From Oscheius tipulae (Eukaryota > Nematoda > Chromadorea > Rhabditida > Rhabditidae): 64,000 nt of DNA. This document shows, one piece after another, positions 39,401 to 50,618 of the stretch; within the stretch, counting starts at the first letter, position 1, and each line of letters begins with the position of its first letter. Made by a program: the position numbers and the translations under genes. The notes under the pieces were generated by a model. It had not been told where the DNA came from. It was given only the letters and a program-made list of their open reading frames with translations, and ran no database searches. The stretch is from contig JASJZH010000002.1 in NCBI GenBank assembly GCA_037178975.1, positions 3,844,001-3,908,000 of the forward strand, written 5' to 3'.

Positions 39401-40805
39401 GAAGTACGCCGCGATCTACCAGGACAACATCAACACAATGTTGACTGGGCTACAGCGGAATGAGGTGTTCGAGGTCTATAATAGCCTCTTCAAGGGAATC
39501 TACGACGAGTTTCATTGCCCGTCCGAAAACGACAGAAAAGATGTACGCTGTGAGCCAGTCACCTGGTGGTTCTCGACCGGTCTCGGAATGTCCGCCTTCG
39601 CCTTCCGAATGATCATTGTCAAAGCATTAAAGATCTCGGCAGTTGGGTAGGCTTTTTTGGCATTCTGCGTACATGATGTCTATTCAGTGAGCTGAAGGTG
39701 ATAGCCGAGAAGGAGTTTTACGAGAGGATCACCCAGATCGAGCAGAGGCATTGGGAGGAACTGAGCTACTTCTACAAGGTCAGTTCTAGCAGACTATCTA
39801 AACCCGAGACTTTCAGAGATTCCAATCGCTCTACAGTCTCTTGAAACAACTCATTGGTCTGACTCGGATAACTTTAAAGGACTGCTTTGAACTGAAGCAG
39901 AAGAAGTTCGAGGAGAACACGTAAGTTGCTTTGCCATTTGAGGAAAGAATGTTCATTTAAAGATTGAACGACTACTTCGAGGACTGGGTCAAGACGCTTC
40001 TCTGCGGCCATTTGGCCCTCAAAGTACATGGTTGGCTGAGAATGGGCTTGGAAAGCTATGCAGTTTGTTCAGTTCTTTGATGAAAAGATGAATCATTTTC
40101 AGAATCAGATCAATAGAACTATCGATGTCAACGAGGTGACCGTGCCGATGAACCAGCTCAGGATCACCATCATCTATCCATTCCTGGTAGTCTTTCCAAT
40201 TATTTTTTTAATGTTTTCTCTTTCAGAAACTCTGGCGATTTGTCCTGTACTGTATCATGCAGTCCCGCTCGAATCCCACCACCCTCAACATCATCACGGA
40301 TTCGCACAACTTCAACTTGATCTGTTCCTCCTTGAACGGCATCGCACAGTATGGAAAAGGAGAAAACGGTGACAAACTCTGCAAGAAGATTATCGTCAGT
40401 GTGAGTTGAAAATATGGAAATAAATCGAAAAGCTTTGCAGATCGAGGCAGTGTTGGACATGGCCACTAGCTTCGTCAGCGCCAACTCTCCTGCCCATGCT
40501 ACTATCGAGGTTGGTTCTTATTTACAGAAGTGACAAAGTCTCTTTTAGCATCTGAAAGAATCGCTGAAGCCGGAGACGACTGTTGTTTATGAGTGCAACG
40601 TGCACAAGGACCACTTTGTTCCGAATGTCGAGTACGAGATCAAGGAAGTGGGTTCTGATTTGAGGCTTCTATTGAGAAACCAATCTAGATGACCCGATTG
40701 CGCTATGAGCTCGGCTTCTCGGACGAAATTGACTCAATCGAGACCATTTCTCGTCTTCTCGAAGAGGCCAACAGTATTTTCAACACCGACTGGCTTCAAT
40801 CATGA
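36454..40805 (+). CDS. Ubiquitin-specific protease, USP25/USP28 type
   Basis: Cysteine protease that removes ubiquitin from proteins. The ATG at 36454 begins MTIIEVPNSAQQNT. A low-complexity N-terminal part of about 190 residues leads into the catalytic domain. The Cys box is SVGIHNVGQTCWFNVIAQVL (catalytic Cys in QTCW), followed by LRKLFALLDAGNKRVVDP and the DASE block. The mid-domain has LSEVIFISLNRFCYRNE and YMDRYMHSNYP, a hallmark of USP25/28. A long helical insertion follows. The His box is HEGEADRGHYWTYVH, with the partner Asn/Asp in FNDSGVELVSW, ending GVSAYALCYVKA near 38.87 kb. About 2 kb of further exons encode a helical C-terminal region, as in USP25/28, ending TDWLQS and a TGA at 40803. 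All catalytic residues are present. The 3' end is convergent with the SAMHD1-type gene, 164 bases away. Confidence 0.91.
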
Positions 40806-40969
40806 CCTCCCTTTGTATTTTCCCTTGCAAAAAACCTGGTGCCGTCCTTCTATGAGCTGCGTGTCTTACCTGTCGATACAACTTACAGTAGCCATTTACG
40901 GGATTCTGTTGTGCCGTCATACGGCCAAAAGCTTTCCCATACAGTATACACATCACATATATAAAGATT

Positions 40970-42933
40970 TTATTTGTACCAAACTGCTTTTGCTATCACA
41001 TTATGATATGTAGAAGACGCGGGAACTCGTACCGTGTAAGGCTGTGAAACGACCGGGAAGTTATAGGGAAGACTGACTATTGGACGGGGATGAACGTAAC
41101 TGAAAACTATGATTAATATAGAGAACTTTAAAGGGCTGACCGATGTGGAACGAAGTCCGAAATCGACGAGAATTTGGTCGAAAGTGTCTTTGATCTGGTC
41201 CAGAGACGATGAGGGACGTCCGCGTGGCACATATAGACCCAACCAGCGAATTTCTGATGACTCGGCAGATTTCAGGAGAATCTGCATTTTCTTTCCATTA
41301 GGGTGAGTTTTATTTTTACCTTTTCCTTGGCAATCGTCCTCGCATTCTGATTTTTGTCCACGAGAAGTACCTTTTCCATGGGATTCGTTCTGCCCAGACC
41401 ACAATGGAGGACTCGGGTCTGGAAATAAACTATTTTGATAGTGTCTAGAACTCACAATCAGGATAATATCCGACTCTGCTGCCTCAATGCCCTGCTCTCG
41501 AAGACGCCGAAACAGTTCTGCCTTGACCATGTACTGAAATTAGAGATTAGTCTGCGTCTCTTTGTGTTAGCATACCTCCACCTTTCTGTCAGAGTTGCCT
41601 TCGGGGTTAGTGTCCAGGTTAGGAAGCTAAACAGATGTTTGTTAGGTCTTTGAGTTTGTTACCGAATCAGCTTTGACGGGGCTGAACGACTCAGAGTCCA
41701 ATTCTTGAGGAATCTGACGGTGTTCGATGGCTTCCAGAAGCTCTCTGGCTTCAGCAAGTTCAGGCTCAGTGGAGTTCAGAATCCTCTCGTAGATACTGTC
41801 ACTGGTTCGGAGAAAAGCTCCCATATCCTCAGTCACCTTGGACAATGGGTACAGCTCCCCGTCGTCCCCACGGAAGAGAAGCTGAGGACTGGCGAGTTGG
41901 AAGGCTCGCACCACGAGAGACTCTATGGCTCTGACCACTTTATGCTGATACAAGCGTTCGTGCAATTGTTGGCGGCCAAGTCCGATTTCCGCCAACGTTG
42001 TGTCCACCTTCCCGAACCAGGCGATTCGACGGTGATGGGAACGCTCTTCACTGGTTGCGATCCACGCGTTTTCGATGAGCCGGTCGACCGAGAGCCGGTT
42101 GAAGCCGATGCCCACTCCGGTACTGAGGGAGTCTCGAAGCAGATAATCCCATTTGTCCACGTCGATACTGTCGCAGTCATTAGAGACAACATCGTACAGG
42201 AAGGACTTCTCGAGCTTCCTTCCAATCGGCAACCAGCGATCCTCGGAGTCCTAAAGATGTCATGAGTATAGTTTTAAAACTCACAAAGCGTTTTGAGGAG
42301 ACGAGTTCACAAATAAATTGGACATTTAAGTCCAAAAGTCCTCCGAATCCAAGATAAGGCTCGAACGCCTTCTTCACTTTGGTATTGTTGAAGAGTCGCT
42401 CGATGAGCATGACGGACACTTTCTCGTGCTGAATTCTGATCATCTGATCAACTTTTGAATCATTTACCTTCGGCATTTTGTTGCCCATTTCCTCCCGGAA
42501 GGCCCCATCGAAGAGGTGAGATAGCGGACCATGGCCGAGATCGTGAAGCAGAGCAGCGACTGCCACACACAAATGGTCTTGACTGTTGATGTTCCAGTCA
42601 GGATTAGTTCGTCGGAGCTGGTCGACCAACTTAAAGGCCAGGTGGTAGGTTCTGAAGACAAATTCTCAAACAATTTCTTCAAAAGACTAACCCGAGGGAA
42701 TGACTGAAGCGAGTATGGGTTCCGGAAGGATAGACCAAAGGAGTCAGTCCCAGTTGTTTCAGGCTTCTGAGTCTTTGGAACTCCTGAAAAATCTAATCGT
42801 TGCCCACCAGACAAACATTTTCAACCTTAGTATCCACAAGAACATCAATGGGATGAAACAGTTGAATGTTTCCATGGACCGTATCGACAATTGTCCTCGG
42901 GGAGCGTAGTTGAGGCCACTCCTGGAGAGACAT
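40970..42933 (-). CDS. SAMHD1: SAMHD1-type HD-domain dNTP triphosphohydrolase
   Basis: SAMHD1 enzymes split dNTPs into nucleoside and triphosphate and so limit the dNTP pool. The ATG at 42933 follows GTTTCAG directly. It begins [20 protein letters not shown], matching 'DPIHGHI' of human SAMHD1, so the N-terminal SAM domain is absent. HD-site residues are intact: RFSHSLG, the [16 protein letters not shown] motif, and [11 protein letters not shown]. Other conserved blocks are [28 protein letters not shown], and [19 protein letters not shown]. The C-terminal lobe reads [20 protein letters not shown] and [16 protein letters not shown], ending at the TAA at 40970. Exon junctions are short-intron and in phase where checked. 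Nothing in the sequence shows regulation by the SAM domain or by C-terminal phosphorylation. Confidence 0.9.
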
Positions 42934-44901
42934 CTGAAACACCAGAAAGGTCTGACTGATTCCAAAAGAGAAGTTGACAAAAGATTGCTATCGTGAGATC
43001 CACGAAGAAGATATGAAAGGGACAGTCGGAAACGGGGACAGTCCTCATCGAACTATTTGCGGTAAGAGAGCTTATCAAGACAGGGTCAAAACGGTCAAAA
43101 CAGTTGTTGAGCTAAGTGATAACAAAGTCGGAATCATTTTTTTAGAAGTACTTAAAGCATCTTGTTAAAAACCTAAACATTTAAGTTTGTGCTATTCGAA
43201 AGTTATACCAAAGTTTTTCCAATTAGGCACTAACAATGCTTCTTCCTTTAAAAAAAATTTTTTTTGAAAACACTTTTGAGCAAAAAAGGTATAAAGAGCA
43301 AAGAAGTAATAAATGGTTTGAGGCGAGAGAGCTCAATTGTTTGCTGTCCTCTGCATCTGCCGCCTCCCCGCCTGTCATTTTCGCGTACTTCCCAGCTGGA
43401 GCAGCCGAGCAACAATTTCCCACTGTTTCTATCCTTTTCCAGCCCAGATAAAAAGAAAAAGCAAAGAAAATAAGTCATTTGGGATGCAATGGGGTATAAT
43501 TGACAGCTGTGACATAAGGACAGCTGGCGGATCAATGCCCTTGCCATCAGATTGCAGCGAGGATGTAAATGTACCAAAAGTGTTGCAAATGGAACAGAGA
43601 GTGGTTATGATGTGTCTGCCACGATCCGAAAGGTGTGACTGTTTACAAACGTCTGAGTCCCAAAACCGGGTCGAAGCTGTGTAAAAGCCTTCCAAAAGAG
43701 GGTCTCCAAGGGTCAACGGCGATCGATGTTGACCCTCGGGCCACACGTGAAAACAAGCTGTGGTCAGCTGTTCTAGACGGAAAGTGAGAGCTGAGAGCTC
43801 GTAAGGAAAAGAACAGAGATAAGCAGAAACCGATGCCAGCGTGGCTACCATTGTTGAGATTGTGGCGCCAAGACGTCTACGTGGAATTGGAGAAAATGAC
43901 GACTTTTTTGTGGGAGAATGATGAAAAGATTGCGTAGAAATGAGACATGGGGACAGGAAAAAATGATCTGGACCTCCAATGAGGTACAGAAGTGGACGAG
44001 GTCAAATGTGGAACTCTCCTGTCAAACAACGCATTTCAGGAACAGACGGTCGTCTGTACTGCCAGACTCTTACGAAACAAAAATGCGTATGCGCATAGAC
44101 ACAAACAAGATTCGAAAAGGGCCGACGAATGTTGAAAGAGGTGGAAAGTTTAAAAATAGCTCTTGGGATGTGTTGGCCTGTAAATCACAAAAGAAGTATA
44201 TTGTTTTACGATTGAAGATGAATAGCGGCAGTTGTTTTGTATCGGCGGAGATGACGTTTTTCATTAACCGTGAAGCGGGATGAGGATGTTCTTTGGAAAC
44301 TTCCAAATCTTAGTGGAATCTGAGTTACAGTTACAGTCACATATTGTTCGCGAGCTTTCTATGCAGTAGACTGGCTGTTTCTAACCGAAATTGGTGTCTA
44401 ATAGGATATATGTTTTTCCAGCGCATGGAACTCTTGGAAACTGCAAAAAACTGATTTACCTGTTATTCGAGAAATTAAAGTTTCAAAAAGCAAAAACTTT
44501 GTTCTGTAAGTAACTGAGGCAATCTTTCTTTACTAAAGCGAAGTGGTGTCCGTCTATCTGTCATAGTGTCCGCACACTTACATGTCAAAAAACTCTGACA
44601 ATTCAATTCATGTCAACAAACAAGGGGACAAGTCAGTTGCGGAGCAAACTGTTACTAGAGGAGCGGCGAAGCCACCTGTTATTTAGGTCAAGACTAAACG
44701 GGCTGCGAAGCTGGTGAATGAATCGAGTAATCCACGGTTTGTTGTTTTTCTTAATCAATAAAGAGTGCATAACAACCGTCTTATTGCAGTTCACTGACCG
44801 TTTTCTCCTCGTCTTTTGTCTAAGTTATCATCTAATCGAGTGCTCTTCTTGAATTGTTTAGGTGTGAGGTCAAAATAGTAACTAAAAAGTTTTCTATTCA
44901 G
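42934..44901. other. Intergenic between SAMHD1-type and FRS2-like genes
   Basis: No supported coding region apart from a possible missing 5' exon of the FRS2-like gene. The part next to SAMHD1 is purine-rich on plus, hence pyrimidine-rich on the SAMHD1 strand. It contains one copy of a dispersed repeat at about 44528-44730. Confidence 0.45.
44528..44730 (+). repeat. Dispersed repeat, copy 1
   Basis: Shares with 61091-61300, in the same order and orientation: TACTA..AAAG, TGGTGTCCGTC, GACAAG.CAG, GAG.GGCG.AGCC, CTGT.. and GTCAAGACTAA followed by GGCGAAG-like sequence. Similarity is patchy. The two copies share no coding content and look like old members of one non-autonomous family. Confidence 0.55.
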
Positions 44902-45677
44902 CCTGGCTTCGAATTTTACCGGATAAGATCCAACTGGAGCCCGAGACCAAGAGTAAACAGAAGGCCGAAGTTGTGAGCTGGCCACTGGATCTGATCAGGC
45001 GATGGGTATACTTCGGCTGGTAAAACCGCTGATAACATTGGAAATTAGGATTCAGGGGTGTTCTTCTTCGAGAGTGGACGGAGGTGTCCAACTGGAGAAG
45101 GTCTTCATTGTTTTCAGACCCAGTACGCGGATACTGTATTCCATGTGGGTATATTACTCCTACTAGCGATGGAAATGGTACTTTTCATATTTCCTTGACC
45201 CAGAACCATTTAGGAGTCGCCTTCAAATTCCACAGAGCTCGAACAAACTCGGCCTCGTCTATCAACAGCGTCCCCATCACACCTGTAGCGACTACTCCCA
45301 ATATCTTCCCCTTCAAATGGTGGGTTTTGATGTATTAAGTCATAGATTTTCCAGGCATACGGGTAGCTGCTCAGCTAGTCTACTGTGTCATCTTCCACCA
45401 CTGGAACCCGATCCGAAGCTGAGTTATGTCAATCTGGCTGGGCATCCGGAGGTGGGTCCACAAATAAGAGGGAAATAAAAGTATCGTTCAGCACACTGCA
45501 TCTGGAATAAACTACACCTCAGTTAGTACTTTGGAACCAATGATTCCGACTCTTTCCTACTCGACCGGCAGTCCTCCCAGCTATTCTCTGATTGATGCCG
45601 AGAGGACTCGTGCTCTTCAGCATGCCGCCATGGAAAGACAATCAGCCAGTCGTCGCCGTCATCAGACCTCCGACTAA
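44902..45677 (+). CDS. FRS2/ROG-1-type receptor tyrosine kinase adaptor (5' exon not found)
   Basis: FRS2-family adaptors bind activated growth-factor receptors through an IRS-type PTB domain and recruit Grb2/Ras signalling at the membrane. Exons on plus from 44902 read WLRILPDKIQLEPE, VVSWPLDLIRRW, and, after a short intron, DSGVFFFESGRRCPTGEGLH. The last matches the FRS2 core FSFESGRRCQTGQG. Later exons give NHLGVAFKFHRAR, a Ser/Pro/Thr-rich linker, PDPKLSYVNLAGHPE, and the tail YSLIDAERTRALQ with a basic end, which matches the conserved FRS2 C-terminus YAVIDIERT. Tyr in LSYVNL and PSYSL could be phosphorylated (YVNL resembles a Grb2 site, pYxN). The visible part is only about 215 residues, far shorter than vertebrate FRS2. 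The N-terminal exon with the start and any myristoylation site was not identified. An AATAAA lies at 45722. Confidence 0.82.
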
Positions 45678-45721
45678 CAAACTGTTCTTCTTGTAAAAAG
45701 CCTTTACTACCGACCATTCTC

Positions 45722-45727
45722 AATAAA
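45722..45727 (+). terminator. Polyadenylation hexamer of the FRS2-like gene
   Basis: AATAAA 45 bases after the stop at 45677. Confidence 0.55.
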
Positions 45728-45918
45728 CCGTTACTATACAGGCAAAACACGTACCAGTACATGTAAAAATAGGGAGAAAATAGGGGGACCATTCAAAAGT
45801 GATTCCTCAGCAGCTCAAAAGTAATTTAGTGGAACAATCTAAAGAGCAGCTGGAGTGAGTTCCTCCAGTGCAAAATGTCTCTTCTTTCCAATAACAGTTG
45901 GCGTTCAAGAGTTTTATG

Positions 45919-47466
45919 CTACACGACAAGTGGCTCGTATACAGAATCCAGACGCTGTTTCACGTTATTATAAAGCCTTCCCAACAAATCTTTTGGATAG
46001 TCCGTATTGGTAAAGTCACCGAAGGAGGTTACTGTAGGCAACCATTCCGAACCCCATTTGCTGATGGCGATGTCTCGATAATGACTGAAATATGGCTGTT
46101 TTCAGCACACTAGATGTTACCGGATATAAAAATCTTCAGCTGGAACATGATGTTTCACAAATCCTGGATACATGAGCTTTGGTTGATGTACATGCATAGA
46201 GAACACCTTCAGTGGATCCAGAATATTCTTGGCAGTATGACCAGCAGGTGCAATGCCTGTACTATTGTGGAAGACAAGAGTGGGAAGATGGGCTTCCAGT
46301 GTCTTGTTTCTCTTCATTGAAATTATGATTGTGCGTTTGTAAATTCTACCTCATAGACTATCGGCGGGAGCTTATCTTGCATCACCCACTGGGTTCGAAA
46401 GACTATCATTCCGATAGAGGCATTATTAGATAAAATGTTCCTGAATGCATTTTCTTGTAATCATAAAAGAGCTGCTTACTTTGTGTATTCCTTAAGAGTA
46501 CCATTCTGAACGGGTGTGATTCTCTCGTCAATATCTTGAAAAATAACGTAACGTGAATTGTTACGGCTACGAGCAAGACAATCCTAAGAGGTACTTTCTG
46601 ATTCGAATGCTCACATACAGCCACTGCGACCAACTGCCATGTCCAATCTTGTCTTTGAATGTGCTCAGTCATGAAAATAACTTCTATCTCTCCTGTCTTG
46701 ACGTAGCTGTGTAGCAGCTGAAATAACTTTAAGATAAGTCTACTGACTGACTTTTCTAGTATACTCGTCCATGTCCTTCACATATACATAAAAATGTTCG
46801 ATCCCTTGAAGTTTGTTGTGTTCTATGGTCTCGACTAACAGTAGCCAATTTCCAGGCGACTTCCCGTAAATTGGAGCCAAGCACAATGACAGCTCGTATG
46901 CTGAGTCAGCATTTTTGTCTTATACAGCAGCACTTACCAGGTTCTTGGCTTCTTTTGATGATTGGAACAAAACTGACTGCTGTCTCGTATTCTTTCACAG
47001 TAGCACCAACAAAAGAAGCTCCATCTCTTTTGCAACAATTCACAATATACTTTGGTATGAGACTTCCAGGCTCGGGTCGACCAATCGGTTCAAATCTGTC
47101 GTTCAAAAAGTGGCAGTACACGGTCATTCTGAAACAGTTGTTCAATTGTTTAAGTAGGTTACACACCCGGTGATTCCAGAATTCTGCAAAGAAACTGTCA
47201 TGTGACTCTCGTACTCATAGGCAGCCAAAATGACGAGCGGGTTGTTGCTTTCGGGCTCCTCATCTGATCCGATTGTATCGTTTACATGCTCATCTATGTA
47301 GGCATGGAATGGAACACAAGATGGAGTCTTTCTCTGAGCTACTGTAGATATTGATGAAATGGATATTGTGTTTGTTATCACAATCTCCAAGTTGGTTCTT
47401 TGTTGTTCTGAGTGTCTTGTACTGATCTCAAAAGAAGAACCTACTTGATTGTTTTGGGACGTCCAT
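45919..47466 (-). CDS. Glycosyltransferase family 92 protein (former DUF23)
   Basis: GT92 proteins are galactosyltransferases of the secretory pathway, strongly expanded in nematodes. The ATG at 47466 gives MDVPKQS, spliced by a 37-base intron to a hydrophilic leader. Core blocks seen in order are MTVYCHFLND, APIYGKSPGNWLLLVETIEH, KLQGIEHFYVYVKDMDEYTR, YVKTGEIEVIFM, DCLARSRNNSRYVIFQDIDE with the metal-binding D-x-D, RTQWVMQ and HNSTGIAPAGHTAKNILDPL. The last exon ends LDSVYEPLVV before a TAG at 45919. The order and spacing fit the GT92 domain, so the protein seems complete at the catalytic end. The N-terminus has no strong membrane anchor, which is odd for a Golgi enzyme; a further 5' exon may be missing. 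It is convergent with the FRS2-like gene. Confidence 0.84.
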
Positions 47467-47579
47467 GATGAAAGAGGACGGACTAGTTAGTGACTGTGAA
47501 TACAGAAAAAAACAACTGGTTACGATGATAGCGAGTAGAAGGAAGCTGCTCGATTTTTTCAAGGAAAAACAATTGGTCA

Positions 47580-48262
47580 TCATTGCGTTTGGACTGCGGG
47601 AAACAGATTTTTACGCCTGATGTCCATGTTCTTCTCGGCGCCGATCTTGATGAACTCGCCCGAACATCTGCACCCCTCTTTTTGGGTCCAAAGCGTCGCA
47701 TTGAAGGGCGAGATCTCATTCTTTTATGGATACCGATTCTCTCAACTAACCAAAAGAATGCTGATTATAACAATATTTCATTCATCAATCTAAGCACACA
47801 CGAATCCTCCACCAACGATCTTCTTGATAAAAGGCGTACAACAAGAGGATCTTGGATACAAACAGACACCGGACTTACAAAAATTGATGGCTTCGAAGAC
47901 GCCTCTGAAACTGTCATGCGGAAGAAAAGAAGGAGAAAAAAGAGGAGAAAAAATAACTACTTACGTGCATTGACATCCAGCTGGGAGGCAGTAGCGAACT
48001 TGAGCGACTCGGCCGCACATTCCGCAGGTGTCATTACATGCGGAGCCTGTCTTGTCCATCCAAGAACCCCATTGGCCAGCACATTGTACGGGCTGAAAAA
48101 TTGTTTTCAGATTGAGACAGACTTGGGCATTTTGGCAGAATTTGAATCCGTCGTAACCAACAGCTCCGAATTTTCCGGAGCAGCAGGGACTACCAGTTGA
48201 ACATTGAGCATATCCACATGGCTCCGATTGTGTCGATTCGCCACTGGATTTGTTGGTTACAG
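47580..48262 (-). CDS. Cysteine-rich TSP1-like secreted protein, fragmentary model
   Basis: On the minus strand the exon from about 48262 reads EPCGYAQCSTGSPCCSGKFG, then WGSWMDKTGSACNDTCGMCG and VRYCLPAGCQC before a GTAAGT donor. This W..W..C..TCG.CG....R.C pattern is the nematode form of the thrombospondin type 1 repeat, here next to a Cys-rich 'CC' unit, as in secreted nematode proteins. A downstream exon near 47.66 kb reads GCRCSGEFIKIGAEKN and ends at TGA 47580. The exons between are uncertain and no signal peptide exon was found upstream, where a plus-strand F-box gene begins. It may be partial or broken. The same-strand GT92 gene starts 114 bases downstream. Confidence 0.45.
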
Positions 48263-48445
48263 TTCAGGAACAAGGGAACAAATTTTGGAGTAGGAACTTA
48301 GGGTTGACAGGACGAAGGGGAACCAGTGTACCACTCTAACTAGAACAGCTCCCTGCTGGAAGGCCGTCTTCTTCGCCTCGCCAGGTCGCCAGGATGATTC
48401 TACTCTTCCTTGGTATCTGCTCCCAAGTCCTCGCCTACTACTACG

Positions 48446-49363
48446 ATGAGTACAGGCACAAACAAATATAAGTTCTCTTCGAGACTATTCAGTTCTATTT
48501 ATAGCGGCCGCCAGAAGCTCACGATCGACGCCAAGACCCCCGATACCTTGCTCGAGGGCAGTCAGGTACCGACCGCACTCCAGGAACTGGAACCGGCCGT
48601 CATGCAGACAAAGCCGAAGAGGCAGAACCTGGCCCTCGTCTCGAAGAACATCCTGGCCAAGATCTGTGAGAAGCTGCCCGAAAAGGATTTCCATCGTCTG
48701 GCCGGGACGTGCAAAGCCATGTTCTACAGGATGATGAAGTTTGGCCAGTATCAAGTGGAAAACCAAGTGATAGTGGTGGAAATTGACGGACACAAGACAG
48801 ACGGAAGACCCATCCTGACGTTCCATCCCGAGTCGGCTACCAACTTGAGGATGCAGAACTACTATGTAAATCTCTAAATGACAATCAGTGTAAGTTTTGA
48901 ACTTTTGTTGAACAACTAAGTGGATGACGGAACAGTTCTGACCAGAAATGTTACTAATGACTTCGGTTTTAGGAGCTCGTATTGTATCAGTACAGTAATG
49001 GCTGTGAATTAAAGTTGTCTCAGATAGCCTGTCGATACGCAACGTGTACACTACACGAGTTTATGCGCGCTAGTCTTACTTACTGAAATGCTTTATGGTC
49101 GATAACTTCTCGGATATTCCATATGAGCAGCTGATAGAGCTCCTCTCGGACAGAACAAACATCCAGCATCTTCATCTACTCATCTTCTTGGATCCGCCTG
49201 GAGGGTTGGACTTCAAGAGACGACGGAGCTGAGCAAACTGGACAGCTTTCTGGAGAAGGTCGGAGTCGAGTCCATCTCTTTCCATATCAAGAAAGCTTAC
49301 ATTTCAAGCAGCATCTGGCTCATCGGAGTTCGTCCGTCTGCCCCTAACTTCAAACAAAGATAA
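48446..49363 (+). pseudogene. F-box protein gene with decayed 3' half
   Basis: The intact first frame (48446-48877) starts MSTGTNKYKFSSRLFSS and contains an F-box: LVSKNILAKICEKLPEKDFH followed by RLAGTCKAMFYRMM. F-box proteins link substrates to SCF ubiquitin ligases; nematodes have very many. After QNYYVNL there is a TAA. Related sequence then continues in pieces: LVLYQYSNGCELKLSQIACR (from 48973), VDNFSDIPYEQLIELLSDRT (about 49.09 kb) and VGVESISFHIKKAYISSSIW ending at 49363. The pieces lie in different frames, with stops between, and no good splice sites link them. They look like the C-terminal substrate domain of the DUF38/FTH kind. So either the protein is now short (144 residues) or the gene is a pseudogene. 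Confidence 0.6.
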
Positions 49364-50618
49364 GTTCAAATCACTTACAGTGATCCCGACAATCCGTCGA
49401 GGAATGCGGCTTACGTCTTTTTTTACACTTTCACCGGCTAAAAAGGCCGCGCATGTAGGCCTTTCCGTGCCATTTGCCTCCCGTTAAATTGTTGTAGTGT
49501 CGGCCATTTTGCTTCCTGCAAAAACACGTCCCATTCACACTCCTCGGCTGTAAGCCATTCTGTTCTTTAAACAGGGTCGCCCTCATCGTGACCTTGTCAT
49601 TTCCCCCTGTTGCCTTTGGGCGTTGTCTATTGCCACACGACTGGTTCCAAGCTCGATCTCGTCCGTTTTTTTTGGCCAGGTTTTCTCGGTGCTGTCTGTG
49701 TTCCGCTGTATCTCCAAGGTGTTCGACGACCGAACAAAACCCCCAGGGGGAGACGGAACCAGTTGCGGGCTGTGGCAGTCTATCCGTCTGAATAACAGCC
49801 GAAACTTTTCCGCAACCTCTTGACTATCTACCTTCCCTTTTAAACTTTTTTTTGTGTTTTCAAGGTGTTGTGTCCAGCTATTACCCAGATCCCAGATCGT
49901 GATTCGCACCATCTTTTTTGCGCGCTTCATCCGATGGCATCATCGCCTAGCAAAACCGTTTTCATATCCACCTGCCGCCGACCCTTTACGAATGTATTCT
50001 TCTCTCTGTTTGTACGTGAGATTCACATTGGGCTACGTCATTTACATAGCCAGAATTGTACGTGTCTTCCTCCCTCGGGTGTCCTACGACCGGTCGACCT
50101 GTTTCAATAGCTCACAGCAGTTTCCGACAACACATTTCGGTGCTTTGGAGGGTTTCCCTTGACAGTTGAGAATCTTTTTGAACCCTTCTTTAGCTTCATT
50201 TCTTACCAGATGTCCAGACAAAATGACCTGGACATCCTATCAGAGATTTGGTCCCTTAACAAAATATGAATCAGCTACTTGTTACCTGGTTACGAATGTC
50301 TCTATATCCGAGACAAAATAATTACCTTCGGTCTCCCCTTGGCACAAATCTCCGACACGACGGATCTGGTTCCTAACACGCAATTACAAAGCAATCCGCG
50401 CTCACTGTTTCTGTGGTAGAAGGGATATATCAGCTTCCAGAGATCCTTTCCCATCCTCTTCGTCCATTGCGTGTCTACCCTTTTCGGGTTCTCCCCCAGG
50501 TCGCAAATTGCCATCTGGCGGTCATTCTCACGCTGTCAAAAATCGGCAAAAACGGGAATACTCCTTTCCATCTCTCTCCTTCCAGCTGTTGCCACATTTT
50601 CATGCTTTCATTCAGGTA
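49364..50618. other. Intergenic, upstream of the patched-related gene
   Basis: No supported gene. Pyrimidine-rich on the plus strand, towards the plus-strand gene that follows. A CATTCAG acceptor lies immediately before the ATG at 50619. Confidence 0.5.

Noticed and set aside
43223-43423. Minus-strand frame beginning with GNCCSAAP, like a myristoylated and palmitoylated start
   Set aside because: The first codon is GTG, not ATG, there is no supporting splice context, and it lies antisense to the FRS2-like gene, so it cannot be that gene's missing N-terminus.
48394-48472. Short plus-strand frame starting MILLFLGICSQVLAYYYDEY, like a signal peptide
   Set aside because: It ends in a stop after 25 codons without a donor that leads to another exon; the overlapping F-box frame explains the region better.
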